NCBI GenBank assembly: GCA_030636545.1
Contig: DAOVWR010000031.1
Coordinates: 1-11,693, forward strand
Origin: Mycoplasmatota bacterium
GTDB lineage: Bacteria; Bacillota_I; Bacilli_A; Izemoplasmatales; Izemoplasmataceae
Direction of reading: 5' to 3'
DNA: 11,693 nt
In this document: positions 1 to 7,025 of the stretch, in pieces
How positions within the stretch are numbered: the first letter of the stretch is position 1
Layout: each line of letters begins with the position of its first letter
Notes under the pieces: model-generated
Seen by the model: only the letters and a program-made list of their open reading frames with translations
The model's database searches: none
Told to the model about the DNA's origin: nothing
Position numbers and translations under genes: made by a program

Positions 1-3000
1 ACAAAACTTTGAGCGAATAATTCAAGTTCTTCCATTGTAAAATCAAAAGTAAGGAAGTTATGATAGTCAGAATCTGTTATTGAAATTGTTCCAGTACCAT
101 ACTCATAAGTTTGTTCTAGTAATAACGGCAGTTTTATTATGTTAATACTTGCATCAGAAGGATCTTGATATACTATTTCAATAACTGCGATAGCTTCCTG
201 TGAATTAGAAGACATAATTTCATATGAATAACTTAATAAAGTAAATCCGTTAATACTAGCTCTATCTACAAAACAAGAATCTCCAGGTAGAGTAATTCCA
301 TACCCATTACAAACTTCGATGTTTGTAAGACTAAAGTTATCATAATGAGCTACTTGAGTAGTGATATATGTATCAACACTAGTTGGATCAACATATAAAA
401 CACTTGTATAGTTACCATATTGAGGGAAATAAGAAGCTAAATACCCAAGAAGTGCATCGTCATCAACAACTAGGTACATCAACTCATAGTAGAAAGTATC
501 GTAAGTGACACTGTCACCAACAGTACCAACTGTAACTAATTCAAATCCATAACTATTACTTCCATGTACATCATAGGTAATTTCTAAAAACTTAATAGAT
601 TGTATTTCTAGATAAATGTTATTTGACAATATTTCATCTCTACCTGAGATACACCAGCTTAGTAATGAAGCATCATTATCTGTATAAGTGTAGTTGTTAC
701 AATAGTCAATACTAGAGATAGTATTATCATAATAATATTCATGTAATTGCTGAAGCATATTAACAACTTCTGCTTCATCAAAAGTTATTTCCGGAACATA
801 ATATAATGAATGAGTTTCAGCAGTTGTTGAATCAAGAGTTAAAATATATGTATTATCATTCTTGATTTGGATATACATTGCAGTTGTAACAACGCTATCT
901 TGAAGAGGAGTATTTTTTTGATATACTACTTCGTATATTAAATCACTATTATCATCTAATACCGAAGATACATCAATTAAATAATAACTATACATATCAA
1001 TAGTTGCTTGTCGATTAGCAACACAGTCAACTAATCCATCATAGTATAATCCACAGAAATCTAGATCTGTCATAGTATCATCTACTAGATCAATAAAGTA
1101 TTGTTCCATAATTGCATTTGCCTCAGTCAAAGAAGCATCGTAAGGTAAAATCTCACTTACTACCTTTTCATAGAAAGTAAATGTAACAATAGCTTCATCA
1201 ACTATTGGTAAGAATGATTGTTCAATCAATGATGTAACACCATTGATTGCTTCAGTATAAGACGCTACATAAACATTATTAATTACTACTACATCTACAA
1301 ATTCTAATTCACCATTTGCGACCAAGAAAGATAAACGTCCTGAAAGAGCATCATGACTTGGCACACCAAACCATTCCATACTTAAATCATAATCCGATAT
1401 TGATGAATCTAAATAATCAGTTAAATAATTATTAAAGCTTGTTTTTGAATCATCAACTGATTGAGTTGTGACAACAACTTTATCAAGTTCGATAAAGAAG
1501 AAATTACCATTCGCAAGTTCATATATATTATAGTTTATTTGTTCTACAACAATAGCTCCATTCATGATATAAGTAAATTCAACATATATAGATTCATAAA
1601 GATTTGATCCATCTTTGACTATTTCAATTGTATTTAAGGCAAGTGTTGAAGTACTTAAGATATTTTGTCTATTAGTAATCAATAGATAATCTTCATTGTT
1701 GAAATACATATCTAACATATATGCATCATCATTTAAATTATTATTAAAATGACTAATAAACATATTAATAATTGTTTCATTATAAAATGCACTTTCAATT
1801 AGAGTAGCACCCGCAGGAATAGCTGGTGAATAATCTAAAAATTCAATATTATAAACACCATCTACTACCTTGTAAATATTAATAGTGTTCGTATAACTAT
1901 CAGTTCCAATAGTATATGAGAAACTATAGAATAGTTCATCAGTTACTTCAACTAATGAGACTTTTACCATTGAATCTAAATTATCTAAATAGGCAGTTCG
2001 CTCAATAAAGAAATCAGGACTCATATTTGTAAGCTCAAAGTATTCTTCTTCTAACTGTAAATTTGTAGTTGATGAATCGTTATAATCAACTATAAATTGA
2101 TCTATTAAAGTATTTGCTTCTGTTAATGTCATTGTTTCTTCAGTTAAAGCATCTTCAACATCGCCAACCTCATATTCTCCTGAATCATTAACAATAAAAT
2201 CAAGATTATAAGTTAATGTTTGTTCTACTCCATCAACTGTATAATTAATCGTTACTTGTTCAACCTCTAATCCGTCAATTAAGACAGTTTTATGAGTCGA
2301 GGTAACTGTTGTTGTACTTGCGAGTAAATCAGTTCTTACACTATCACAATCATCATCTATGCCATACATTTCACAGTAAGTATTGTTAGGGATAGTAGGA
2401 TCAAGTAAATCAACAACAAAATCAGAAATTAAGGTATTTGCAATTTCTGGTGTAAATGCTTCAACAGCAGACCATTCATCAAATTTTAAACGACCTCCAT
2501 ATGAATTTATTAATACCAATAAATCAGGGAGTGATTGTAATACGTTAGAATCATCATAGTAGTATCTTGTCACAACAAATTTGTTACCTTCAGTTCTAAC
2601 TGCTTTTGTACTTACAACTAATTCGTCACCAAATAAATCATTAGGTGATGTTTCACAGCTTGTAGTAAGAGAATTGTTAAAGGCAAAAAAGTAATTACAG
2701 TTTATTTCACCTGTATAATAATTCAAGTATGCATCCATGACAAAGTAAGCAGCTTCTGCTTCTGCTATTTCAAAAATATCAGGTCCGGTTACTTCCCCTA
2801 CTTCAAGAGGGAATAACATTACCCTAGTCATTACAAAATAAATACGTCCACTTTGTAAAATAACAAAATCTTCCGCAGCAGGATCAACAAAATCAACTAG
2901 TCCATGAACGGTAACTTGAAAATAACCATCCTTAAGTTTTCCAACAACAACATTCGAAATTGTTATTGAACTAATATCACTAATATCTTCATCTCTAGTG

Positions 3001-4616
3001 ATTCCTAATGCAGCAAAATTATATCTAGCAAAGAGATAATCTTCAAAGAGAGTATCATTTAATAAATCAGTATTCAAATAATCAACAGCGTAATCTTGAT
3101 ATCTATCCAATATTTGCGAAGTTATCGTAGATTTCGACGCTGTAACATCTCTTTCTATTTTTGATTCAATCTTGAATCCCAGACTACCTAAACTACCTTC
3201 ATAAATTGATACATAATAAGCATATTCCATTGTCTGATTGGCAGTATAAGCATATACATATATCGTATACTTATTAACGTTTTCAACATCTTTAGAAAGA
3301 TAATATGGATAAATATACACATTGTTATCTTTATTTGTTTGTCTTTCAATAGTGCAAGCTATATGAGCTGAATGCGTTGCAGGTTCAGCAGTATATGTTT
3401 CACAAAATGTTTCGTTATCATAAGTCTCATGAAGGTTAGCATTATAAACATAATCACCAAGCATATCAAAAACATCATCTGCATCATATTCAGTAAGTGG
3501 TTCAAGAACATCAGTACTTTTTACAACTAAATTCATATCGTATACACCGTCGTCTCCAACAACAATAAATAATTCAAATACGATAGTAGTAGTATTTATA
3601 CCTGCAAATTCTACAGTAGCTAGGTAAACTCCGGTTGTATCTTCTTCAATATTAGTAATAGTACTTATGTTATCATATAATCCACTAAATGTAGTTTTAC
3701 AATCAGCAATATTACTAGGACCATCAATATATTCATCACATAGATAATCTAAATCATCACCATTATCGAAATTGTATAGGAAAGATTCTAATACATCTTC
3801 AGCATTAGCTTTTGTATTATAAGTACTTATATCTAAATACTCAATTTCACTCAAGTAGATTTCTTCACCTACTTCAACAAATAAAATTGTGTATGTATAA
3901 GCTTCTAGTCCATCATAACTATTAACACTATATTCGTAATTATTTGTGCCAATTTTTTCAATTACTGGATTATACATTGCATAAATACTCGGAATAATTG
4001 CTTCAATATCATTAGTACAAGCAACTAATGCTTCACCAGTAAAGTATGTTGAACAATATTCACTATCACCATCATCTGATTCATTAATTACTTTTACCAT
4101 AAATTCTTTAATGTAATCATCACTTAAATATAAATCATCATCAGAACTTATATTATATTCATAACTAAACTCAGAAAATCTAATAACACCATCTTCTTCT
4201 ACTATTTTCACAGTAAAAGTATACCCAGTACTACCATCTTCATAAGTCGTCATAACTTCATAAACATTAGTTCCTTCTCCCGGTGTGATGACGACGTCAT
4301 CACTTAAATAAACAATATCTTCAGGAACTAAACTAAATCGATCATTCTTACAAGCATCTAATAAATCACTATTAGTTGCGCTAAAATAATCATCACAAAA
4401 ATTCTCATTTGAATCTTCAATAAATTCAATCATCATTGTATTGAACATATTAGCTACTATCTCATTTCTTGTAGCTTCGGGATTTGTACAAACCAAAGCA
4501 TCTGGATTATCACTACAAAAAATATCTAAAGCCTCATCTACCTCATCAGATCCAAAGCAACCTGATAGTAAAATGACTAAAGATAATACACTAAGCATCA
4601 TAAATATTCTTTTCAT
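1..4616 (-). CDS. Giant tandem-repeat surface lipoprotein (3' end outside window)
   Basis: Reading the minus strand from ATG 4616 gives 1538 codons without a stop, and the frame is still open at the left edge, so the C-terminus is missing. A strong ribosome binding site (AAGGAGGA, 4623-4630) lies 6 bases upstream of the ATG. The N-terminus is a lipoprotein signal peptide: MKR, a hydrophobic stretch, then L-S-G-C with the lipidated Cys at residue 20. The mature protein should therefore be anchored outside the membrane. From about residue 48 it consists of diverged repeats of about 114 residues. Each repeat has an amphipathic helix, usually a Cys pair, then about four beta strands rich in Tyr, Val, Thr and acidic residues. 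The helix-then-sheet order recalls NTF2-like/cystatin-like domains, but I cannot assign a family. Only three Trp occur (715, 1082, 1321). No enzymatic motif was seen. An adhesin, scaffold or ligand-binding surface protein is possible, but the function is unknown. It is divergent from the thioredoxin gene. Confidence 0.93.
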   Translation of the reverse strand, partial: MKRIFMMLSVLSLVILLSGCFGSDEVDEALDIFCSDNPDALVCTNPEATRNEIVANMFNTMMIEFIEDSNENFCDDYFSATNSDLLDACKNDRFSLVPEDIVYLSDDVVITPGEGTNVYEVMTTYEDGSTGYTFTVKIVEEDGVIRFSEFSYEYNISSDDDLYLSDDYIKEFMVKVINESDDGDSEYCSTYFTGEALVACTNDIEAIIPSIYAMYNPVIEKIGTNNYEYSVNSYDGLEAYTYTILFVEVGEEIYLSEIEYLDISTYNTKANAEDVLESFLYNFDNGDDLDYLCDEYIDGPSNIADCKTTFSGLYDNISTITNIEEDTTGVYLATVEFAGINTTTIVFELFIVVGDDGVYDMNLVVKSTDVLEPLTEYDADDVFDMLGDYVYNANLHETYDNETFCETYTAEPATHSAHIACTIERQTNKDNNVYIYPYYLSKDVENVNKYTIYVYAYTANQTMEYAYYVSIYEGSLGSLGFKIESKIERDVTASKSTITSQILDRYQDYAVDYLNTDLLNDTLFEDYLFARYNFAALGITRDEDISDISSITISNVVVGKLKDGYFQVTVHGLVDFVDPAAEDFVILQSGRIYFVMTRVMLFPLEVGEVTGPDIFEIAEAEAAYFVMDAYLNYYTGEINCNYFFAFNNSLTTSCETSPNDLFGDELVVSTKAVRTEGNKFVVTRYYYDDSNVLQSLPDLLVLINSYGGRLKFDEWSAVEAFTPEIANTLISDFVVDLLDPTIPNNTYCEMYGIDDDCDSVRTDLLASTTTVTSTHKTVLIDGLEVEQVTINYTVDGVEQTLTYNLDFIVNDSGEYEVGDVEDALTEETMTLTEANTLIDQFIVDYNDSSTTNLQLEEEYFELTNMSPDFFIERTAYLDNLDSMVKVSLVEVTDELFYSFSYTIGTDSYTNTINIYKVVDGVYNIEFLDYSPAIPAGATLIESAFYNETIINMFISHFNNNLNDDAYMLDMYFNNEDYLLITNRQNILSTSTLALNTIEIVKDGSNLYESIYVEFTYIMNGAIVVEQINYNIYELANGNFFFIELDKVVVTTQSVDDSKTSFNNYLTDYLDSSISDYDLSMEWFGVPSHDALSGRLSFLVANGELEFVDVVVINNVYVASYTEAINGVTSLIEQSFLPIVDEAIVTFTFYEKVVSEILPYDASLTEANAIMEQYFIDLVDDTMTDLDFCGLYYDGLVDCVANRQATIDMYSYYLIDVSSVLDDNSDLIYEVVYQKNTPLQDSVVTTAMYIQIKNDNTYILTLDSTTAETHSLYYVPEITFDEAEVVNMLQQLHEYYYDNTISSIDYCNNYTYTDNDASLLSWCISGRDEILSNNIYLEIQSIKFLEITYDVHGSNSYGFELVTVGTVGDSVTYDTFYYELMYLVVDDDALLGYLASYFPQYGNYTSVLYVDPTSVDTYITTQVAHYDNFSLTNIEVCNGYGITLPGDSCFVDRASINGFTLLSYSYEIMSSNSQEAIAVIEIVYQDPSDASINIIKLPLLLEQTYEYGTGTISITDSDYHNFLTFDFTMEELELFAQSF
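3..4475 (-). repeat. 13 complete protein repeats of about 114 aa plus start of a 14th
   Basis: Approximate repeat starts, in residues of the lipoprotein, are 48, 160, 270, 378, 495, 617, 721, 831, 941, 1055, 1164, 1279, 1411 and 1527. The repeats are recognised by their opening helix (for example LTEANTLIDQFIVDY at 831 and LTEANAIMEQYFIDL at 1164). Cys pairs follow in repeats 1, 2, 3, 4, 6, 7, 11, 12 and 13: 74/89, 188/200, 293/306, 405/421, 640/654, 748/757, 1188/1198, 1306/1322 and 1436/1448. Repeats 5, 8, 9 and 10 have no Cys. DNA identity between copies is low, so this is an old expansion rather than a recent DNA repeat. Boundaries were judged by eye and may be off by about 10 residues. 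Confidence 0.75.
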
Positions 4617-4719
4617 TATGTGTCCTCCTTATTATTCCTACTACTTTAAGTATACAATAAGCAAAGCCGTTTCTTATAGACAAATCTAATATAATTCCCT
4701 GTTTTACAAAAATTATAAT

Positions 4720-4760
4720 TTATAAATAGCATATTACTAATTATAAATAAGCAAATTACT
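4720..4760. repeat. Imperfect direct repeat, 21-bp offset, in the lipoprotein/trx intergenic region
   Basis: TTATAAATAGCATATTACT (4720-4738) and TTATAAATAAGCAAATTACT (4741-4760) differ by one inserted A and one substitution. Their starts are 21 bp apart, close to two helical turns, so both lie on the same DNA face. The second copy ends on the first base of the predicted thioredoxin -35 box. This could be a tandem regulator-binding site for the divergent pair, but the sequence is very AT-rich and chance is a real alternative. Confidence 0.4.
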
Positions 4761-4787
4761 TGAAAATCAATTAATTAATGATAAAAT
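4760..4787 (+). promoter_or_regulatory. Predicted promoter of the thioredoxin gene
   Basis: The -35 box is TTGAAA (4760-4765), followed by a 16-bp spacer and the -10 box TAAAAT (4782-4787). The leader would be about 45 nt, ending in an AAAGGAGA ribosome binding site (about 4827-4834) seven bases before the ATG. The rest of 4617-4840 holds the ribosome binding site of the lipoprotein and, on the minus strand, a possible -10 TATACT (4654-4649) for which I see no good -35 partner. Confidence 0.6.
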
Positions 4788-4840
4788 ATAAGTATAAATA
4801 ATATAAATAATAATAAATAATTTATTAAAGGAGATTAACT

Positions 4841-5176
4841 ATGTTAACAGAATTAAAACCAAATGAAAGAGTACAGGACTATTTAAAAGATGAAACAATT
4901 GCAATTGTTAAATTCGCAACTACAACTTGTCCACCATGTAAAATGCTTAAACCTATATTTGAAAAACTTGCCTTAGATATAGAGCTAGATGATGTTGTGT
5001 TTATCGCAGCTGATGCTAATGAACATCCTCAAGCTAGAGAGTATGGAGTTTCATCAGTACCAACAATCCTTTTCTTTAAGGGTGAAGAAGTATTAGGACA
5101 AAATGTTGGATTTGTTCCAGAACAACCATTAAAAGAATTTCTATTAAAATTACAAAAAGGTGAAATGCCTGAGTAA
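4841..5176 (+). CDS. Atypical thioredoxin, CPPC active site
   Basis: This 111-residue protein is the usual length of a thioredoxin and has the fold's landmarks. The active site is T-T-C30-P-P-C33-K, and the cis-proline loop is S-V-P74-T followed by the strand ILFF. No signal peptide is present, so it should act in the cytoplasm, reducing disulfides by thiol-disulfide exchange. It departs from classical thioredoxin in three places: CPPC replaces CGPC, the Trp before the first Cys is Thr, and the buried Asp of the usual V-D-F strand is Lys24. These changes should shift redox potential or partner choice, so it may not be the housekeeping thioredoxin. It is a single-gene unit with its own promoter and terminator. 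A dedicated partner such as the peroxidase at 6364-6843 is possible but only inferred. Confidence 0.9.
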   Translation: MLTELKPNERVQDYLKDETIAIVKFATTTCPPCKMLKPIFEKLALDIELDDVVFIAADANEHPQAREYGVSSVPTILFFKGEEVLGQNVGFVPEQPLKEFLLKLQKGEMPE

Positions 5177-5204
5177 ACACTTTTGAAGTGTTTACTTTTT
5201 TTTT
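5173..5204 (+). terminator. Rho-independent terminator of the thioredoxin gene
   Basis: A perfect 10-bp stem, GTAAACACTT (5173-5182) with AAGTGTTTAC (5186-5195), is closed by a 3-nt loop and followed by nine T (5196-5204). The TAA stop codon (5174-5176) lies inside the left arm of the stem. Confidence 0.9.
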
Positions 5205-5222
5205 AGAAAAAGAAAAGGTAAA

Positions 5223-5251
5223 TAGACAAAACATAATATATTTGTTATAAT
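5223..5251 (+). promoter_or_regulatory. Predicted strong promoter of the YwaF-like gene
   Basis: The -35 box TAGACA (5223-5228), a 17-bp spacer and a perfect -10 TATAAT (5246-5251), preceded by TG one base before it (extended -10), make this one of the clearest promoters in the window. Transcription should start near 5258, giving a leader of about 20-40 nt. Confidence 0.75.
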
Positions 5252-5295
5252 TCAGTGATGAAAAGAAAGAAATACTCATGAGCGAGGTTTTTATT

Positions 5296-6039
5296 ATGAC
5301 ATTTGAAAAGTTTTTTGGACATGATATTGATTTTAGTAAAGCAGCACAAATGTGGACAATTCACCATTTGATCCTTACTTTGTGTGCTGTTTTTTCAGTA
5401 TTTGTTACACTAAAAATTGCCGATAAAATCAAAAATAGTACTAAAGAACAAAGAATTAAATATGTCTTTGTTGGAATCTTGGTATTTTTAGAAATCTCTT
5501 ATCATATTCATAATTGGACATACCCAAGATTTAGTGTCCCATTACATGTGTGTAGTTTCGCAGTATTTTTAATAATTGCTCTATTACTCACAGATAATAA
5601 AAAGATTTGGAACTATGCCTTCTTCTATGGTACAATCGGGGGAATAATGGCATTACTAATACCAAGTTCATATGGATATACGTACTTTAATTTTAGATAT
5701 TACCATTTCATAATTATTCATTCAATAATTCTATCAATTCCATTATATTACTATAAAGCATATAACTTCAGAGTAGATTATAAAACTACAATGGAAGTAT
5801 TTAAGAATACTATAATATTAGGAATAATACTCTACATAATAAATGGATTCCTAGGAACCAATTACTGGTTTATTAACGAAGTTCCTGATAATGTATCTGG
5901 ATTCTTCCCTAATTGGAATATTTATATTATTACTTTTGTATTACTAGTATATACAACAATTAACTTCCTTTATTACTTCTCAAACTTTAAAGAAATATAT
6001 ACAAGAAAACTCGAAAAGAAAATGTTTAAAGAAGCATAA
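5296..6039 (+). CDS. YwaF/TIGR02206-type integral membrane protein
   Basis: The protein has 247 residues from the preferred ATG at 5296. An in-frame ATG at 5278 would add six residues. I prefer 5296 because GAGG (5284-5287) sits eight bases before it, while 5278 has only a poor A-rich ribosome binding site. It is strongly hydrophobic, with about six or seven membrane helices. Landmarks match the TIGR02206 family as I know it: an early W-T-I-H-H-L segment, S-V-P-L-H-V-C-S at the start of a central helix, a G-T-I-G-G-I helix ending in L-I-P-S, and F-R-Y-Y-H-F-I-I-I-H-S. Conserved His and Asn in the membrane suggest a shared functional core, but the molecular role of the family is not established. 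It has its own promoter and terminator and converges on the peroxidase gene. Confidence 0.82.
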   Translation: MTFEKFFGHDIDFSKAAQMWTIHHLILTLCAVFSVFVTLKIADKIKNSTKEQRIKYVFVGILVFLEISYHIHNWTYPRFSVPLHVCSFAVFLIIALLLTDNKKIWNYAFFYGTIGGIMALLIPSSYGYTYFNFRYYHFIIIHSIILSIPLYYYKAYNFRVDYKTTMEVFKNTIILGIILYIINGFLGTNYWFINEVPDNVSGFFPNWNIYIITFVLLVYTTINFLYYFSNFKEIYTRKLEKKMFKEA

Positions 6040-6078
6040 AACATCTCTATATAGTCAACTATTAAGAGATGTTTTTTT
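6038..6078 (+). terminator. Rho-independent terminator of the YwaF-like gene
   Basis: An 11-bp stem, AAAACATCTCT (6038-6048) with AGAGATGTTTT (6065-6075), carries a small inner stem (ATAG/CTAT) in its loop and ends in a run of T to 6078. The TAA stop overlaps the left edge. Few U residues would follow the stem on the opposite strand, so it mainly serves the plus strand. Confidence 0.85.
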
Positions 6079-6363
6079 ATACCCATAAATAGGAAAGAAC
6101 CGCATCTCTGCGGTTCTTAAGGAAGGGGATGTGTGAACAAAATTAATTATTCACCATGCTATGTAAGGGATAAGTGTAGCATTTCTGCTACGTATATATT
6201 ATATACTACTACTCTTAATAATTCAAATACATATGCACTTTTATAAATAGTGATTAGTAAAAACTACACGCAATCTTTTTCATAGTTTCCTATATCTAAG
6301 ATATGGGTACACCTTATAAATCGTGAGTATTATGATTCTTTAATCTGCATCAATAATTGGTTT
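6079..6363. other. Structured gene-free region between convergent genes
   Basis: No protein gene is credible here. Apart from the hairpin at 6095-6118, I see several more inverted repeats: GTAGCA/TGCTAC around a TTTC loop (6176-6191), GTATATA/TATATAC (6192-6206), GTGAA/TTCAC (6133-6154) and CCTATATC/GATATGGG with one wobble pair (6289-6307). On the minus strand this would be a long 3' untranslated region of the peroxidase gene. An independent small RNA or an intergenic repeat element is possible, but I recognise no known family. Confidence 0.4.
6086..6118 (-). terminator. Probable terminator of the peroxidase gene (distal)
   Basis: A perfect 10-bp stem, AAGAACCGCA (6095-6104) with TGCGGTTCTT (6109-6118), is the most GC-rich hairpin of the region. 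Read on the minus strand the loop is GAGA, a GNRA tetraloop, and the stem is followed by the moderately U-rich TCCTATTTA. On the plus strand it is followed by AAGGAAGGGG, so it is not a plus-strand terminator. The distance from the peroxidase stop (about 245 nt) is unusually long. Confidence 0.45.
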
Positions 6364-6843
6364 CTAATTATCCAGAAGTTTTAAAATATCTTCATCGATT
6401 GCCTCGGGGATAATTTTTGACTGATACCTGTTAATTATCTCTCCAGTACTTGAAATCAAGAATTTTTCAAAATTCCATCTAATTTTTTTACCTTGATTTG
6501 CTGGACTATTATTTACTAAATATTCATATAAAGGGTGTATGTCTTTTCCTTTCACATTAATTTTCCTAAACATTTCAAATGTTACTCCAAAGTTCAAACT
6601 ACAAAATTCTAGGATCTCTTTGTTAGTTCCTGGGTCTTGTCTTAGGAACTGATTACAGGGAAACCCAAGAACTTCAAAATTGTCTTTCTTATACTTTACA
6701 TTCAACTGTTCAAGCGGTCCAAACTGTTTTGTAAACCCACATTTTGATGCCGTATTTACAATTAATAGAACTGTTCCTTTGTATTCTGAAAGAACCTTTG
6801 TTTCCCCTTTCATATTTTCAACTTTGATATCGTATAGAAACAT
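6364..6843 (-). CDS. Glutathione peroxidase family protein (Cys type, likely thioredoxin-dependent)
   Basis: This 159-residue protein has the normal length for bacterial GPx-like peroxidases. The catalytic tetrad is visible: Cys35 in N-T-A-S-K-C-G-F-T, Gln65 in G-F-P-C-N-Q-F, and Trp123-Asn124 in R-W-N-F-E-K-F. It reduces H2O2 and organic hydroperoxides in the cytoplasm. Peroxidatic Cys replaces selenocysteine. A further Cys81, in E-F-C-S-L-N-F-G-V-T-F, sits where thioredoxin-dependent GPx proteins carry their resolving Cys, so reduction by thioredoxin is more likely than by glutathione (family knowledge). The start is supported by GGAGTGA about seven bases before the ATG. The stop is TAG. 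It is a single-gene unit divergent from tetR. Confidence 0.93.
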   Translation of the reverse strand: MFLYDIKVENMKGETKVLSEYKGTVLLIVNTASKCGFTKQFGPLEQLNVKYKKDNFEVLGFPCNQFLRQDPGTNKEILEFCSLNFGVTFEMFRKINVKGKDIHPLYEYLVNNSPANQGKKIRWNFEKFLISSTGEIINRYQSKIIPEAIDEDILKLLDN

Positions 6844-6865
6844 TGTAAATCACTCCTCATATCTA

Positions 6866-6874
6866 ATTATAGCA
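6866..6874 (-). promoter_or_regulatory. Extended -10 promoter of the peroxidase gene
   Basis: The minus strand reads TGCTATAAT, a perfect -10 with the TG extension, about 22 bases upstream of the ATG. No good -35 is present (CTAAGT at the right distance), which fits an extended -10 promoter. The leader is very short and contains the ribosome binding site. No obvious operator overlaps it. Confidence 0.65.
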
Positions 6875-6956
6875 TGTGTAAAAAAATTACTTAGTTTTAC
6901 ACATTATGAAAAAAAAATAAAATAAATAGTTAATTCTATTTTCTAACTCGATTAGT

Positions 6957-6998
6957 TTGCAAAAAGCTAAAATGAGTGGTATCATTAAATTGACCACT
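6957..6998 (+). promoter_or_regulatory. Predicted tetR promoter with overlapping inverted repeat
   Basis: The -35 box TTGCAA (6957-6962) is separated by 17 bp from the -10 box TATCAT (6980-6985). An inverted repeat AGTGGT (6975-6980) / ACCACT (6993-6998) with a 12-bp spacer straddles the -10 box and start region. This is the right place for an autoregulatory TetR operator, though six-base arms are weak evidence alone. Confidence 0.45.
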
Positions 6999-7025
6999 TA
7001 ATATTATTTTGGAAAGGGTGAGAGT

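Noticed and set aside
1..4616. Possibility that the 4.6-kb stretch is non-coding or a decayed gene
   Set aside because: Codon-by-codon reading of the minus strand shows no stop in 1538 codons, a strong ribosome binding site, a lipobox and regular repeats.
4441..4689. Plus-strand ORF of 82 codons
   Set aside because: It lies mostly antisense to the start of the lipoprotein gene, has no ribosome binding site, and its composition is that of a shadow frame.
5076..5279. Minus-strand ORF of 67 codons
   Set aside because: It overlaps the thioredoxin end, its terminator and the next promoter; low-complexity Phe/Ser sequence from A-rich DNA read backwards.
6129..6146. Five-codon ORF after AAGGAAGGGG in the structured intergenic region
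   Set aside because: A Shine-Dalgarno-like stretch precedes ATG, but the frame ends after five codons; more likely part of RNA structure than a gene or leader peptide.
6680..6925. Plus-strand ORF of 81 codons
   Set aside because: Antisense to the peroxidase catalytic region, which is a clear family match on the other strand.
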